A stretch of 64,000 nt of DNA from Microcebus murinus. Taxonomy: Eukaryota > Chordata > Mammalia > Primates > Cheirogaleidae. The stretch spans positions 99,994,014-100,058,013 of the forward strand of contig NC_134136.1 of NCBI RefSeq assembly GCF_040939455.1, given 5' to 3'. Numbering within the stretch: the first letter of the stretch is position 1; each line of letters opens with the position of its first letter. The translations under genes and the position numbers were made by a program. Under the pieces are notes generated by a model. It made no database searches. It saw nothing but the letters and a program-made list of their open reading frames with translations, and was not told where the DNA came from. Of the stretch, positions 10,115-20,420 are shown piece after piece.

Positions 10115-10124
10115 AACAATGGTG
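10111..10124 (+). repeat. 3' target-site duplication of the intact L1
   Basis: AAGAAACAATGGTG is identical to 3525-3538 and marks where the older L1 resumes. Confidence 0.96.
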
Positions 10125-10455
10125 ATATAGCACCTCATGTATTTTCCTGGATAGAACTGGAACCCATTCTACTAAATGAAGTATCACAAGAACGGGAAAA
10201 CAAGCACCACATGCACTTGCCAGCAAATTGGTATTAACTTACTAACACCTCAGTGGACATATAGGAATAATATTTATCGGGTGTCAGGCAGATGGGGGGA
10301 GGTGGGGATGGGTATATACATATATAATGAGTGTGATGTGCGTCATTTGGGGGATGGTCATGCTTGAAGCTCTGACTCGAGGGGGGAGAGAGGGCAAGGA
10401 CAATATACATAACCTTAACATTTATACCCTCATAATATGCTGAAATAAAAAAAAA
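10111..10455 (+). mobile_element. Older L1, resumed 3' end
   Basis: This continues the older L1 interrupted at 3538: the last ORF2 codons (ending in the NWY stop context near 10229-10237), a diverged 3' UTR with GGGGGATGGTCATGCTTGAAGC, and a short A-rich end with AATAAAA at 10455. It differs from the 3' end of the intact L1 at many sites, showing it was already in place and ageing when that copy landed. Confidence 0.93.
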
Positions 10456-10591
10456 TAGTGCAGCATCTGGGTTGGGGCTGAGAGGGTTAAGTTTAAACAA
10501 AAGTTTGTTTCAAAGTTGTTGGCATTTTAAAACTTGGTATAGTTTTGTGTCCTTTATTTCTATATTATCATGTAATGACCTTGAAAATCAC
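10456..10591. other. Short unique spacer
   Basis: No repeat or gene recognised. It lies between the end of the older L1 and the inverted, truncated L1. Confidence 0.5.
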
Positions 10592-11166
10592 TTTTTTTTA
10601 TTTCGGCATATTATGGGGGTACAGATTTTAAGGTTTCAATAAATGCCCATTTCCCCCCTCCCCCCAAAAGTCTGAGTCTCCATCATGACCATCCCCCAGA
10701 TGGTGCACATCTCACTCATTATGTATGTATATACCCGCCCCCCTCCACCCTCCCACCTGCCCAATACCCTATTACTGTAGTACCTATGTGTCCACTTAGG
10801 TGCTACTCAGTTAATACCAGTTTGCTGGAGAATATATCTGGTGCTTGTTTTTCCATTCTTGGGATACTTCACTTAGTAGTATGGGTTCCAGCTCTAACCA
10901 GGAAAATATAAGATGTCCTATATCACCATTCTTTCTTAGAGCTGAATAGTACTCCATGGTATACATATACCATATTTTATTAATCCATTCTTGGATTGAT
11001 GGGCAGTTGGGCTATTTCCACAGCCTTGCAATTATGAATTGTGCTGCTATAAACATTCGAGTGCAGGTGTCTTTTTTGTAGAGTGTCATTGGATCATTTG
11101 GGTAGATACCCAGCAATAGGATTGCTGGATCAAATGGTAGATTCACTTGTATCGCTTTAAGGTATC
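10592..11166 (-). mobile_element. 5'-truncated young L1, 3' end only
   Basis: Starting from a T run and a reverse-complement AATAAA region, this 575-bp copy matches the last part of the intact L1 (9494-10068 there), including the 3' UTR poly-G/poly-C tract and the ORF2 tail. It breaks at GGTATC/AAATACC, after which there is no L1 match. No convincing target-site duplication was found. It faces the two L1 3' ends to its left and so forms an inverted repeat with them. Confidence 0.92.
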
Positions 11167-11204
11167 AAATACCCAGAATTTCATGGTATATAGATATATT
11201 AAAT

Positions 11205-11460
11205 ATATTTAATGATGCTCCTGTTATTAAATTTTTGGATTTTCCTACATTTCTGATAATGGAATGACACTATACTGAAGATCTTTCTACATAAATATTT
11301 GTTTACATTTCTGAGATTATATGAGGAGGGTAAATTACTAGAAATATAATTATTAGATTAAAGGGTAGGAAGTTTTTTGAACATTCCAGAGATGTATTGT
11401 CAAATTGCTTTCCAGAAAAGATTCACTGTGCAAGTACCTCACTTCTCAATGGCACATGGC
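11205..11460 (-). repeat. Ancient L1M fragment
   Basis: Segments like TGTCAAATTGCTTTCCAGAAAAG and the degenerate AAATTACTAGAAATATAATTATTAG order match the reverse strand of the ORF2 end of old L1M elements. It is heavily diverged. Confidence 0.55.
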
Positions 11461-12035
11461 TTGTGGCGTCTTCAGAAGTTCTAGTCATTTATTGATTTAT
11501 TTATTAATTCATTAAATATTTGAGTTCTGACTATGTGGGAGAACACGTCCTAGGTTGTTCTACATTATAATGTAGAATTTTTATTGGGTTTTCCTCTTTT
11601 ACTCTACCTTTTTCTCTCTTCCATTCACAATATTCATAGCCCAGAATTGAACATAAAGTAGGTGCTCACTATGTGCTTGTCCATTGATCGAAATGTGAAC
11701 AGTATCACATTATGGTTCTTCTGTGTCTTACCAGACTGTGAACACATTGGCTTCCTTTTTTGTATTATTTTCTTAGTTGTAGCCAGAATTTATCTCATAC
11801 TTTGTTGTCCTTTTGTTGTTGTTCATTCTGTTCTTGTTGAAGGTCATAATATCTTCTCTTATGTCTCTGAGGATATTAATGACATTTTTGAGGATGTTTT
11901 TGTTTTTCACCCTTCATACTTTCTGCTTTCCCCAGTGGCATTTTTCCCCATTTATTTGTTTTGTTTTCTGCCTTAATATTAAAGACTTTCCTTAACTATC
12001 TAGTTTTTCTTGTCTAATTACATTAAAGAATGGAC
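11461..12035. other. Unique DNA, weak L2-like start
   Basis: A TTAATTCATTAAATATTTGAG segment near 11503-11523 is reminiscent of the L2 end. The rest is T-rich unique DNA. Open frames at 11662-11995 are hydrophobic translations of T-rich sequence and are not supported as genes. Confidence 0.4.
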
Positions 12036-12039
12036 ATAC

Positions 12040-12260
12040 ATAGTAACAATAGTTAACAACTATCAGAGGCTTAACCTATGCCAAACTCTGTTCTAGGTAT
12101 TTTACATTTAATTCTCACAATAACCCCATAAAATAGGTTATCTGATTATTCCCATTTTGTAGATGAAGTATGACAGGTTAATAACTTGTCAGAGGCCTCA
12201 TGTCCAGTGAATAATAGACCTAGGATTGCATCTGAGAGAGTTCAGATCCATAGTCTGTGC
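12040..12260 (-). repeat. MIR SINE
   Basis: The reverse-complement MIR order is clear: TTTACATTTAATTCTCACAATAACCCCATAAAATAGG, then CCCATTTTGTAGATGAAG, then a degraded GAGGTTAAGTAACTTG segment. This is an old tRNA-derived SINE. Confidence 0.8.
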
Positions 12261-12600
12261 ATATTACCACCATGCTGCAGCGTCTGCTTACGAACTTATA
12301 CAGAGTGGTTGCAGGTCAGGTTGGTACTCGATGTCTTTTATTGTGATTTGATTAGACTCCCCTGTGCATATCCTGCCTGGCAGCTGGGGTTCTGGGATCT
12401 GATGGGGAAAGAAGGCTGAGGGTCTCAATGTTCAGTGCATGCATTTTCCCTTAATATAACACCTGCATTCAATTGGCAGTCTAGAGGCTTACAGGTTTAC
12501 CCTCACCAGAGAACATGTCTCTGATCTTTTGAAGGGGTGGAGGACTGTCAGTGAATGGAATGTGCTAATTAGGGGAGGATATCTGGAAATGTAACTCCTT
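12261..12600. other. Unique DNA
   Basis: No repeat or exon recognised. The open frame 12186-12419 starts inside the MIR and is not supported. Confidence 0.5.
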
Positions 12601-12602
12601 TT

Positions 12603-13215
12603 TTGTCTTTTTTAAAAAAATCTTTATTGAGATACAATTCACCCATTTCTAGTGTAAAACTCAATGGTTTTCAGTATATTCAGAGTTGTACAAACATCAC
12701 CACAATCAAGTTTAGAATATTTTTGTCCCCCCAAAACAAAACTTTGCATTCATTAGCAATCACTCTCCATTGTCTTCCCTGCCCCTCCCGCAGCCCTAAA
12801 CAACTACCAATCTGTTTTCTGTCTGTATAGATTTTGCCCATACTGAACATTTCATTTAATTAGAATCATACAATATGTGATTTTTTTTCTGACTGGTTTC
12901 ATTCATTTGGGATAATGTTTTCAAACTTTATCTATGTGCCATGTATCAATACTTCATTCCATTTTTTTTATGACTGGATAACCCATTGTATGGATGCACC
13001 ACATGCTATTTATCCATTCATTAGTTGATGGACATTTGGGTTGTTTACACTTTTTGACTATTATGAATAATGCTGCTATGAACATTCATGTATAAGTTTT
13101 TGTGTGGACATATGTTTTCAATTCTCTTGGGAGTGGAGTTGCTGGTACCTCTGGCTTTAGTCATTTGAAGAACTGCCAGATTGTTTTTCAAAGTGACTGT
13201 ACCATTTTACATTTA
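12603..13215 (-). repeat. Ancient L1M 3' end
   Basis: TTTATTGAGATACAATTCACCC, the ACATCACCACAATCAAGTTTAGAA segment, and ATTATGAATAATGCTGCTATGAACATTCATG form the typical reverse-strand order of an L1M 3' UTR and ORF2 tail. Divergence is high and no coding frame survives. Confidence 0.85.
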
Positions 13216-13702
13216 TAGTGGATGAGGGTTCTAATTTCTAACTACTTCTTAAATAGACTTTCAAGCAATGTTTAAGCCCTGCCTTCCCTGTTGCTACCTG
13301 CAGTATTGGGGGATCTGTGGAATGTTTCAGCTTTTCTCACTATTGGCTCAGCATGCGGTTATATCTCTTTCTACTTAGCCAATGTTTTATGCTGTTGCCT
13401 CTTCCCCATTCCCTTTTTCCTGGTAGAGGTACACTGTTTTTCTTTTTTATCTATTTGATCTCATTTCAATGAAGTTTCAGGATGTAGTAGAGGTAAATGC
13501 ATGTGTTCAACCTGCCAGTTTAAACTTGAAATCTCTTCAGTTTTTCTTTCTTTTAATTTCATATACATTTTAATACATCTTATTGAAAACAACATTTAGA
13601 GTATAGTCCCACTTTATGAGGTGGTCTCTCTATCAATCTACCTTTCCCTATTTTATGTTTCCATATCATTTTTCTTTCCCTCTCTAACACATATATATGT
13701 GT
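13216..13702. other. Unique DNA
   Basis: Nothing recognised. It leads into the microsatellite. Confidence 0.5.
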
Positions 13703-13711
13703 ACACACACA

Positions 13712-13747
<36 letters not shown>
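13703..13747 (+). repeat. (CA)n microsatellite
   Basis: A run of about 22 CA units with one T interruption, preceded by a short (AT)n. It is likely length-polymorphic. The open frame across it (13621-13977) is an artefact of the repeat. Confidence 0.97.
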
Positions 13748-13748
<1 letters not shown>

Positions 13749-14845
13749 CTATCCATTTCTTCATTCCATCCCTATAGGCATAGAGAGAAGTTTGACATAT
13801 TGTTCATCTGATACTAACAATGCTTATTTGTTGATAGGGTTGATAGGGTTTGGGGTAATTCTTTGCTTTCTACTTACTTTTCTGTATTTATTGTTTTTCA
13901 GAAAAATGATAAGCACGGGTCAATTTTATAACAATGATAAAATCATTATATTAAAAACTCCAAATTTGATGTCATGAAAGTTAAAGAGTAGAATGCCTCA
14001 AAGAGAGCATGAATAACAGCATGAAATACAGCAGAGAAGTTGAAGAGAACAAAGACTAAGAGGGGATCATTATTCCTCTAATTATAGGCTCTACATCTTT
14101 GTTATCATTTGACAACTTTAATTTTGTTCTTAGAGAGCATCAAATATATACTCTACATATACCATGTCATGCTTAAAAATAATAAATTATGAGATACTTA
14201 TTGATGTCTCTAGAGGCTCATGTGCAACTCTTTCTGAGGTTAATGAAAACTGTATTTATAAAAATACAGCTATAATTTGGCCTAATTTCAGAATAGCATA
14301 AAAATAACACGAGAGAAAAATTTCTCATCTAAAAATCTTTGTATTTTCAGTATGACAAACACCAATATGAACACTCATAGCTTAAACATATTATGTCAAT
14401 GGATAAATATTACTTGGGAGGAGAAATCCAGCACTATTCACTCAGGAAATTTCCTGAGTCCCAAGGGCAAAGTGAACTAGAGCTCAATAGGAGTAGGAAA
14501 TAAATAAGAACAGTGACATTTTGTTAAGCATAAACTTCATTCTTCAGATTGGTTTAGTGTATATAGGATCACACCTTCCCAGTTCTGAGTCCGGGCCAAG
14601 CAAAAGCAAAATAGTCTGGTCACCTCCCAACAGAAAGTCAAAAGTAGAAATTCACTGCCTTGGACAAAGCCCTGAAATCCAAATCCTGATATTGCTCACC
14701 TCGAATAAAAGCAGACCAACGCCTCTACCCTCTACTTTCTTCCAGTGTTCTTTGTTTCTGTCACCATTTTTTCCTCCAATTCTAATTCCAGTTACTTCCT
14801 ACACATCAATGAAATAAGCTGTTATGTATGACAGTGCAGAAAGGG
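13748..14845. other. Unique DNA with a perfect palindrome
   Basis: No repeat family or exon recognised. A 20-bp perfect palindrome lies at 14440-14459. Confidence 0.5.
14440..14459. other. 20-bp perfect palindrome with kappaB-like core
   Basis: The left arm ACTCAGGAAA is followed by its exact reverse complement. The centre GGAAATTTCC resembles a symmetric NF-kappaB-type site. Function is unknown; a chance origin is possible. Confidence 0.6.
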
Positions 14846-14849
14846 GGAT

Positions 14850-15010
14850 GCAGGAAGCACCAGAATCAACTTAACTTGGGATCTTTTAAAAATGCATATT
14901 GTCAGGCTGTACTCCAGACCTACTGAGTCAAAGTCTCTGGGGTGGAGCCCCAAAATATACATGTTTATTACTTCTCCATGTGAAACCTAGCAGTCTACAA
15001 TATATATGAA
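14850..15010 (+). repeat. MER5A-type hAT-Charlie fragment
   Basis: The order CACCAGAATCA, a middle containing CTACTGAGTCAAAGTCTCTGGGGTGGAGCCC, then a degraded end matches the non-autonomous Charlie element MER5A. The terminal repeats are not preserved. Confidence 0.75.
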
Positions 15011-15195
15011 TAGCTTTTCCTGAATAATGTTGGGAGACTATATGAGTCCCTTTAATTTTTGCATATCTTATGAGCAGAGGCACTGATTGGCCTCTTCTGG
15101 ATTCTCTTTTGTAGGGTGTTTATATGGTAAACAGCCTTGAAAGATAGAAATTGAAAGCCTCTGGAAAAGAAGGCATACTTGCTTACTGTCTAATA

Positions 15196-15384
15196 CAGGC
15201 ATCCTCAAACTACGGCCCGCAGGCCACATGCGAGTTTTGGCCTGTTTGTTTTTTTACTTCAAAATAAGATATGTGCAGTGTGCATAGGAATTTGTTCATA
15301 GTTTTTTTAAAACTGTAGTTCAGCCCTCCAGCGGTCTGAGGGACAGTGAATTGGCCTCCTGTTTAAAAAGTTTGAGGAACCCTG
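15196..15384. mobile_element. Non-autonomous hAT element with TIRs and 8-bp TSD
   Basis: This 189-bp element starts CAGGCATCCTCAAACT and ends with the reverse complement of CAGGGTTCCTCAAACT, a 16-bp terminal repeat with two mismatches. The 8-bp duplication GTCTAATA flanks it at 15188-15195 and 15385-15392, as hAT transposases produce. It contains no coding capacity, so a transposase in trans moved it. Flanks and termini are well kept, unlike the eroded MER5A copies nearby, which suggests a younger family. Confidence 0.9.
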
Positions 15385-15392
15385 GTCTAATA

Positions 15393-17435
15393 TAATAAAA
15401 ATAATCACCCCCAATGGGGTAATGGGCAGATATGCTGACTTCCCATTATAAAAGATTCAGGTTCCCTAAGCTTGGGGTTCCTCAGCTATGAAGGTGCAGC
15501 ATCCACCAGGGCCCCTCTGTGCCACCATATGGGACATGTAGTGTAAGAGGACTTGACACAAACATGATACTAATACTTCTGGCTGTGCTGTAATAAAGTC
15601 ATCTGTCTCTAAATTGGGAGTCTCCTGTCCTCTGCCAGTATCTGTGAAACTGTGGCAGTCTAATTTGTCAGCTTGTAAGTAGGGTAAGATCCTAGATCCT
15701 TCACAGTTCTTGACAAATAGTTCTCCATTGACTTGAGTGGTACAAGGCATTTTTTTTTTTTGTTTTAGAAACCTATCACTTTAGGTTAGGACATTTAAAT
15801 CTTCAGATGTTCTCTATTGAAACATAACATCTGAGAAGCATGACCTTAGCCATCACTCTGAATTAATTTTATCAGATGAACTAGCAGTCCTTGAGAAAAT
15901 GAAAGTCAGTTTAAAAGAGTTGAGAGGTGTACATACCTTAAAGAGAAGTACAAAGGAGATGGTCAGCCTCAAAGAGGTGGCCTAGAATGGAAAAGGCCCA
16001 GAAGATACACATTTGTGCTCTGAAATTTTGCCTGGAGCCTGCTCTGCCAGTATCCATCTCAGCTGGACACACAATGCACACTGATTTCCTATAATTCCCT
16101 TCCTCATTCACAGTGAATCAAGGGCATCTGCTGGCAACACTGTGGATTCTCTTGTTTGCAAACAGCAAGTAAATATCATCCATTGTCTGAGCTTTTTGGA
16201 ATGGAAGTTGTTATAACATGGGCAGTAAGAAGGTTTCCATGCAGTGAGAGAAGTTGAAGAAAAAAAGAGCTAATAAAACTGAGAAAAGGACAATAGGAGA
16301 ATTTCTGTCATTACCACTTTGTTCGGAAGCAAAGTTGGCCTAAATCCATTCTTGGGAATTCTCTCATTTTGTTTAATGAATCCACATATGAAGTAACACA
16401 CAGGTGATACACAAATATTTATTTTCAAGCATAAATCAGATCCTTAAGTTTAGAAGTACAATTCCAATGACTCAGAATGGAGCTTTGAGTTCATTGCACA
16501 TTCTAATTAACTGAGCACTCACAATTAAATATGAAAACCAAAAATTTTGCATCTTCAATTGAGATATATGGTTTGGCAAATACATGTGTACCTATACAAC
16601 AATAGAAAATGTGAAATTGAGTTAGTCCTGGAAAAGCCAGATGGTCACATACAGTTAAATCATACCCGTTTAAACAATATTAACATAATTAGAGATAAAA
16701 TACATTTAGTGTTAAAATACAGAACATAATTTATCTGTTGATTCAAAGACTTCAGGGTCATAAGAACACTGATTAAAATTATTTTGAATCTTAAGCTATT
16801 TTAGTTTATATCTATTCTAGATAAATGGTGCTTCAATGGATACAGGTTTTAAAAAAAATTCTTTAAACTGTAGTTGTATTTTCTGTCTGAATTATTCTCC
16901 AAGAAATGATACAGAGTTTTACTGGAGAGCTTTCTACTACATTTAAGGGGTTCGTTGCAAATTCTTAATTTCTGATTTGGAGTCTGTATCAGATGGATTT
17001 GCAAGGTAACCTATATAATGGTAACATTAATAATAATAAAAATAATACAGATTGTCAGTGAAAATCCTGTCTATCCTGCCTACATATTATCTCTTCATTT
17101 TGTTTACCTGCTGTCCTGCTATGCAATAGTTACACTCTCCGAACTTGGGCAGTTTGGTAAAGGAGTTTTTAAGCAGCAAAGTCCCTTATTTATTATAATT
17201 GCACTGGTGATAGTAAACATGGAAAACTAACAGAATCCTTATGACTGAATTCATTGGGTCACAAAGGACTCTAAGGGAAGCATTATAGGCCAAGAAAAAA
17301 GCTTCAGAAATGTGTAAAGTTTAATCAGCACCTTGTGTTACATTTAAAGTTCACCAGTTTCTTAGGTTGGTATTCTTAACTTCAGAGGACTATGGTATTT
17401 GAGAATAATACTTGAAAGGTTTATGTCTTTGTATA
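15393..17435. other. Unique DNA
   Basis: No confident repeat or exon. A GC-richer block at 15466-15750 holds a 94-codon minus-strand frame with an ATG but no recognisable domain. It may be an old LTR fragment. The rest is AT-rich. Confidence 0.45.
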
Positions 17436-17439
17436 CCAT

Positions 17440-17700
17440 GTCCACAAATTTATTCATTCGTTTAGTCAACAAATATTCATTGGATTCCTCCTATGCATAG
17501 CACTTGATGAACATTAGGGACAAAAAGATTGAGACCAAAATTCCTGCTCTTGAGTAGCTGAAATATTTGGCAGGAAGACAATGATCTAAACAAATTATTA
17601 CTATATATAATGGTAAATGCTATAATAAAAATATAGACAAAATTTCATGAAACAAAAGAGAGAATTAGTAATTTAGCCTAGGGATAGGACTAACAAAGGA
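17440..17700. repeat. L2 3'-end fragment
   Basis: TTATTCATTCGTTTAGTCAACAAATATTCATTGGATTCCTCCTATGCATAGCACTTG followed by a decayed TTCCTGCTCTTGAG segment matches the well-known L2 3' end. It is old and diverged. Confidence 0.75.
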
Positions 17701-17819
17701 GATAACATCTGATATCTGAAAAGGGAACAATGTTCAGGATCATCCTAGAAAGTATAAATTACTTATTTTTGTAGCAGCAAGAATAGAAGTAGCAAGAATA
17801 TCAAGTAACTATTAGTTAT

Positions 17820-17990
17820 AGGGCATTTATTAACTGCCAAGCAAAACACTAAACATTTGACATGGACTATCTTATATCCACCAACCAAAATGATAGATAT
17901 TATTACTACCATTTTACAGAGGGGCAGATTGAAACTTTAGGAAGTGAAGATCACACAGGTAGGAAACAGGAAATTTTTCATGAATGAGTG
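17820..17990 (-). repeat. MIR SINE
   Basis: The reverse MIR core CCATTTTACAGAGGGGCAGATTGAAAC and the preceding TATTATTACTA segment are recognisable. Confidence 0.7.
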
Positions 17991-18484
17991 AATGGAATTA
18001 TACAACATTCATAAATCTGAAATTGAAGTGTCTAACCATCAAATTATAATATTTTAAGAGAGATAATATGAGTGGTACAACATTGTCCAAACAACTGTCA
18101 TGGCATAAGCAATTTCAAGTTTTCTTTGGAAGGAATCAGGAGCTCTTCCTCCTGGTCTTCCTTTAGGAAAGGTAGCTCTCAGCATTCATTTCTACCAATT
18201 ATATCAACTTTTCCTCACAGTGTAATCTCCTGAGTGAGATGGAGACAATTTCACTTACCTACATTGGCTCAATCAAAATGGGCTTTCTTTGTTTTCTTGT
18301 GCCTGAATATAATTTTTCTACTTTAAAAAATAGGGTTTTGAATGTAAACAACCCCTCTTGTTTGTACATAGAACATTATAAAATGACTATTTCCTATGTC
18401 CTTACTTTGTAAATTTCTTTCCTGGTGGTATTACATTTTCCCAACCTACATTTCACCAAATGTTTGGTCACTTCCCGTGTACTT
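17991..18484. other. Unique DNA
   Basis: Nothing recognised. Confidence 0.45.
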
Positions 18485-18720
18485 CATTCAATAAACATCT
18501 GTTGAATTCTTAGATTCAGTCACATCTATTATAATTATCTTTTAATCCTTAAACTAACTTTCTGAGGTGGGTGTTATTAATCTTATTTATAGATGGGATA
18601 CTTGGGCTTGGACAATTTGATGTATGGTTCAAGGTCACACTTGTTCAAGGTCATAGAGTCAGCAGAGAAAAGATTAGAATTCGAATATTTTGACACCATG
18701 TCCCCTGTTTGTTCCACGAG
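18485..18720 (-). repeat. MIR/L2-type fragment
   Basis: TTCATTCAATAAACATCTGTTGAATTC, then a reverse MIR-like order with TATAGATGGGATACTTGGGCTTGG, CAAGGTCA, and a TTAGAATTCGAATA region. It may be an L2 end abutting a MIR. Confidence 0.65.
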
Positions 18721-19379
18721 ACCAGTGGATCTCCTTATAAATTGAGTGAGAATATCCCTCCCATGACATGGCCAAGATAAAACTGGAACACATTAATCAA
18801 TTCAAGATGGTCAATATCTGATTGTATCAAAAGGATTGGCCTAGCAAATGATGTTATGGGGTAAAGTCAATGTGGGTTATGGTAATCGGGGATTGGAATT
18901 GGCTGGGGAGAGGGGTTGGAATAAGAATAAAAGGAAGGCTTGCTTGACTGGAGGAAAAATATCAGCAAATATGTTGAGTTGTGGCTAAGCATATGATCTG
19001 GGACAAATAAGAGGTCTTCCTAATGTAAAGCATTGCAATTATTTCATGGATAAGTTTCTTAATGCTATTAATATCACCTTGAATACTTTCTGGACTATGA
19101 TGGTATGAAAATAATCAAACAAAGCCTAGAGTGAGAACCTGTAGACTTTTAAAAAAACATATTAAAGTACAGAAAACTAGAATGGTAATGGTGGCTACTT
19201 AATTTGACAGTTGGTTGACCATGAACATATAGAAACACAGGATTATGGACTTAATGCAGGTTAAGCAAGGTATATTTGATGGCATGTATACACCACAAAA
19301 ATATGATCTTACTTTGTTTTTAATCTTATCTCAGTGAATACAAGCATATTAAATATTCCACTTGCGATCATTTTTCTCA
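18721..19379. other. Unique DNA
   Basis: Nothing recognised. Confidence 0.45.
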
Positions 19380-20420
19380 GCAGTTCATCCATTGACATGC
19401 ACACACATGCATGTGAGCAGATGTTTTCTAGTACCTTTGGCAGAAGAATTTAATGCCTTGTACACATCACACCTGCCATGTCATGCTTATTGATTGAACG
19501 ATTCAGCTCACTGAAAGGTACTGGGTGAGATATTAATTTTAAAATGAAAGCCTTCACATCTGCTAATGCCTGCCAGTCTCTGGAGTGAATGTGCCATTCG
19601 AGCCAACGGAAGTGGGCAGAAGCAGCCTTCATGGGTAGGGCTGACAAGTTATTTTGAGTCTACTGAATTACCTTTATTGTTGCCCCATACTTATAGGCAG
19701 ACCTCTTCTTCCATTAAACTCCAGCGCTCACGGTACTTCTGAAAATAGCTCTAGTGCTTTGGAACCTGTCTTCCTGGATTTTCGCATAAATGGAATATTT
19801 GTGGTAGTTGAGTGATAAATGGTGAGATAATGGTGTTTTACAGGCAGTGAAATGACAAGGTCAGTTTTAATTAAGCTGAGATCAACCTCAGTCTGTATTG
19901 CACACTTCTGATTAGGTTATTTCAAATTAACATAAGTTTTTGGAGACTTCGCTGAAGTCAGTGGTGTTAAACACCAGCTGTGCTGGCAGAGAAGCGTGGG
20001 ATATGAGAAGGAGATAGCATTCACATTGAAATTAGCACTTGGCACAATATAATTCTCTGATTGCAAACTATGTGGAGTTGCCTGTGCTAATTGGTTGATT
20101 TTATTTGAAGCAGATGTTGTTAGCTTTCCCACTAATGATCTGGAGAGAAATTCTTTTGAAAGACATGCCATGTTAGGATCTCTGCAGTATAATAAGCTAA
20201 TTACAACTTTAAGTACTTGCAGTAATTAGCACAATGTGTATAAAGTGTTCCTGATCTTTTCACCCTGCCGCATTATTGTCAGGGCAGCTTGAAAAACAAA
20301 AAGGAATGCTAGCTGGATTGAGTCTCCCTGGTCTAGCCTCTTCATTTCCCAGACTTTTGCACTAAAGAGATAATGAACTCGACTTAAATCCTTCTCTTTC
20401 AGGCATGCCAAAAAGGTTTA
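19380..20420. promoter_or_regulatory. Candidate conserved regulatory block
   Basis: About 1 kb without recognisable repeats, of balanced composition, with four homeodomain-type cores: TAATTA at 19868-19873, 20198-20203 and 20223-20228, and TAATTG at 20098-20103, the last overlapping a reverse CCAAT box. These features are typical of conserved developmental enhancers. No alignment was possible here, so this is inference only. The open frames on the minus strand (19450-20411) show no domain. Confidence 0.3.

Noticed and set aside
11140..11190. Target-site duplication for the truncated L1 at 10592-11166
   Set aside because: The best candidate pair (AAAATCAC / AAATACCC) is too short and imperfect.
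13621..13977. 118-codon frame across the (CA)n repeat
   Set aside because: The middle is a Thr/His repeat made by the microsatellite, and the start is not ATG.
15466..15750. 94-codon minus-strand frame with a true ATG
   Set aside because: No recognised domain, no poly(A) on the correct side for a processed copy, and the block may be an unidentified old LTR.
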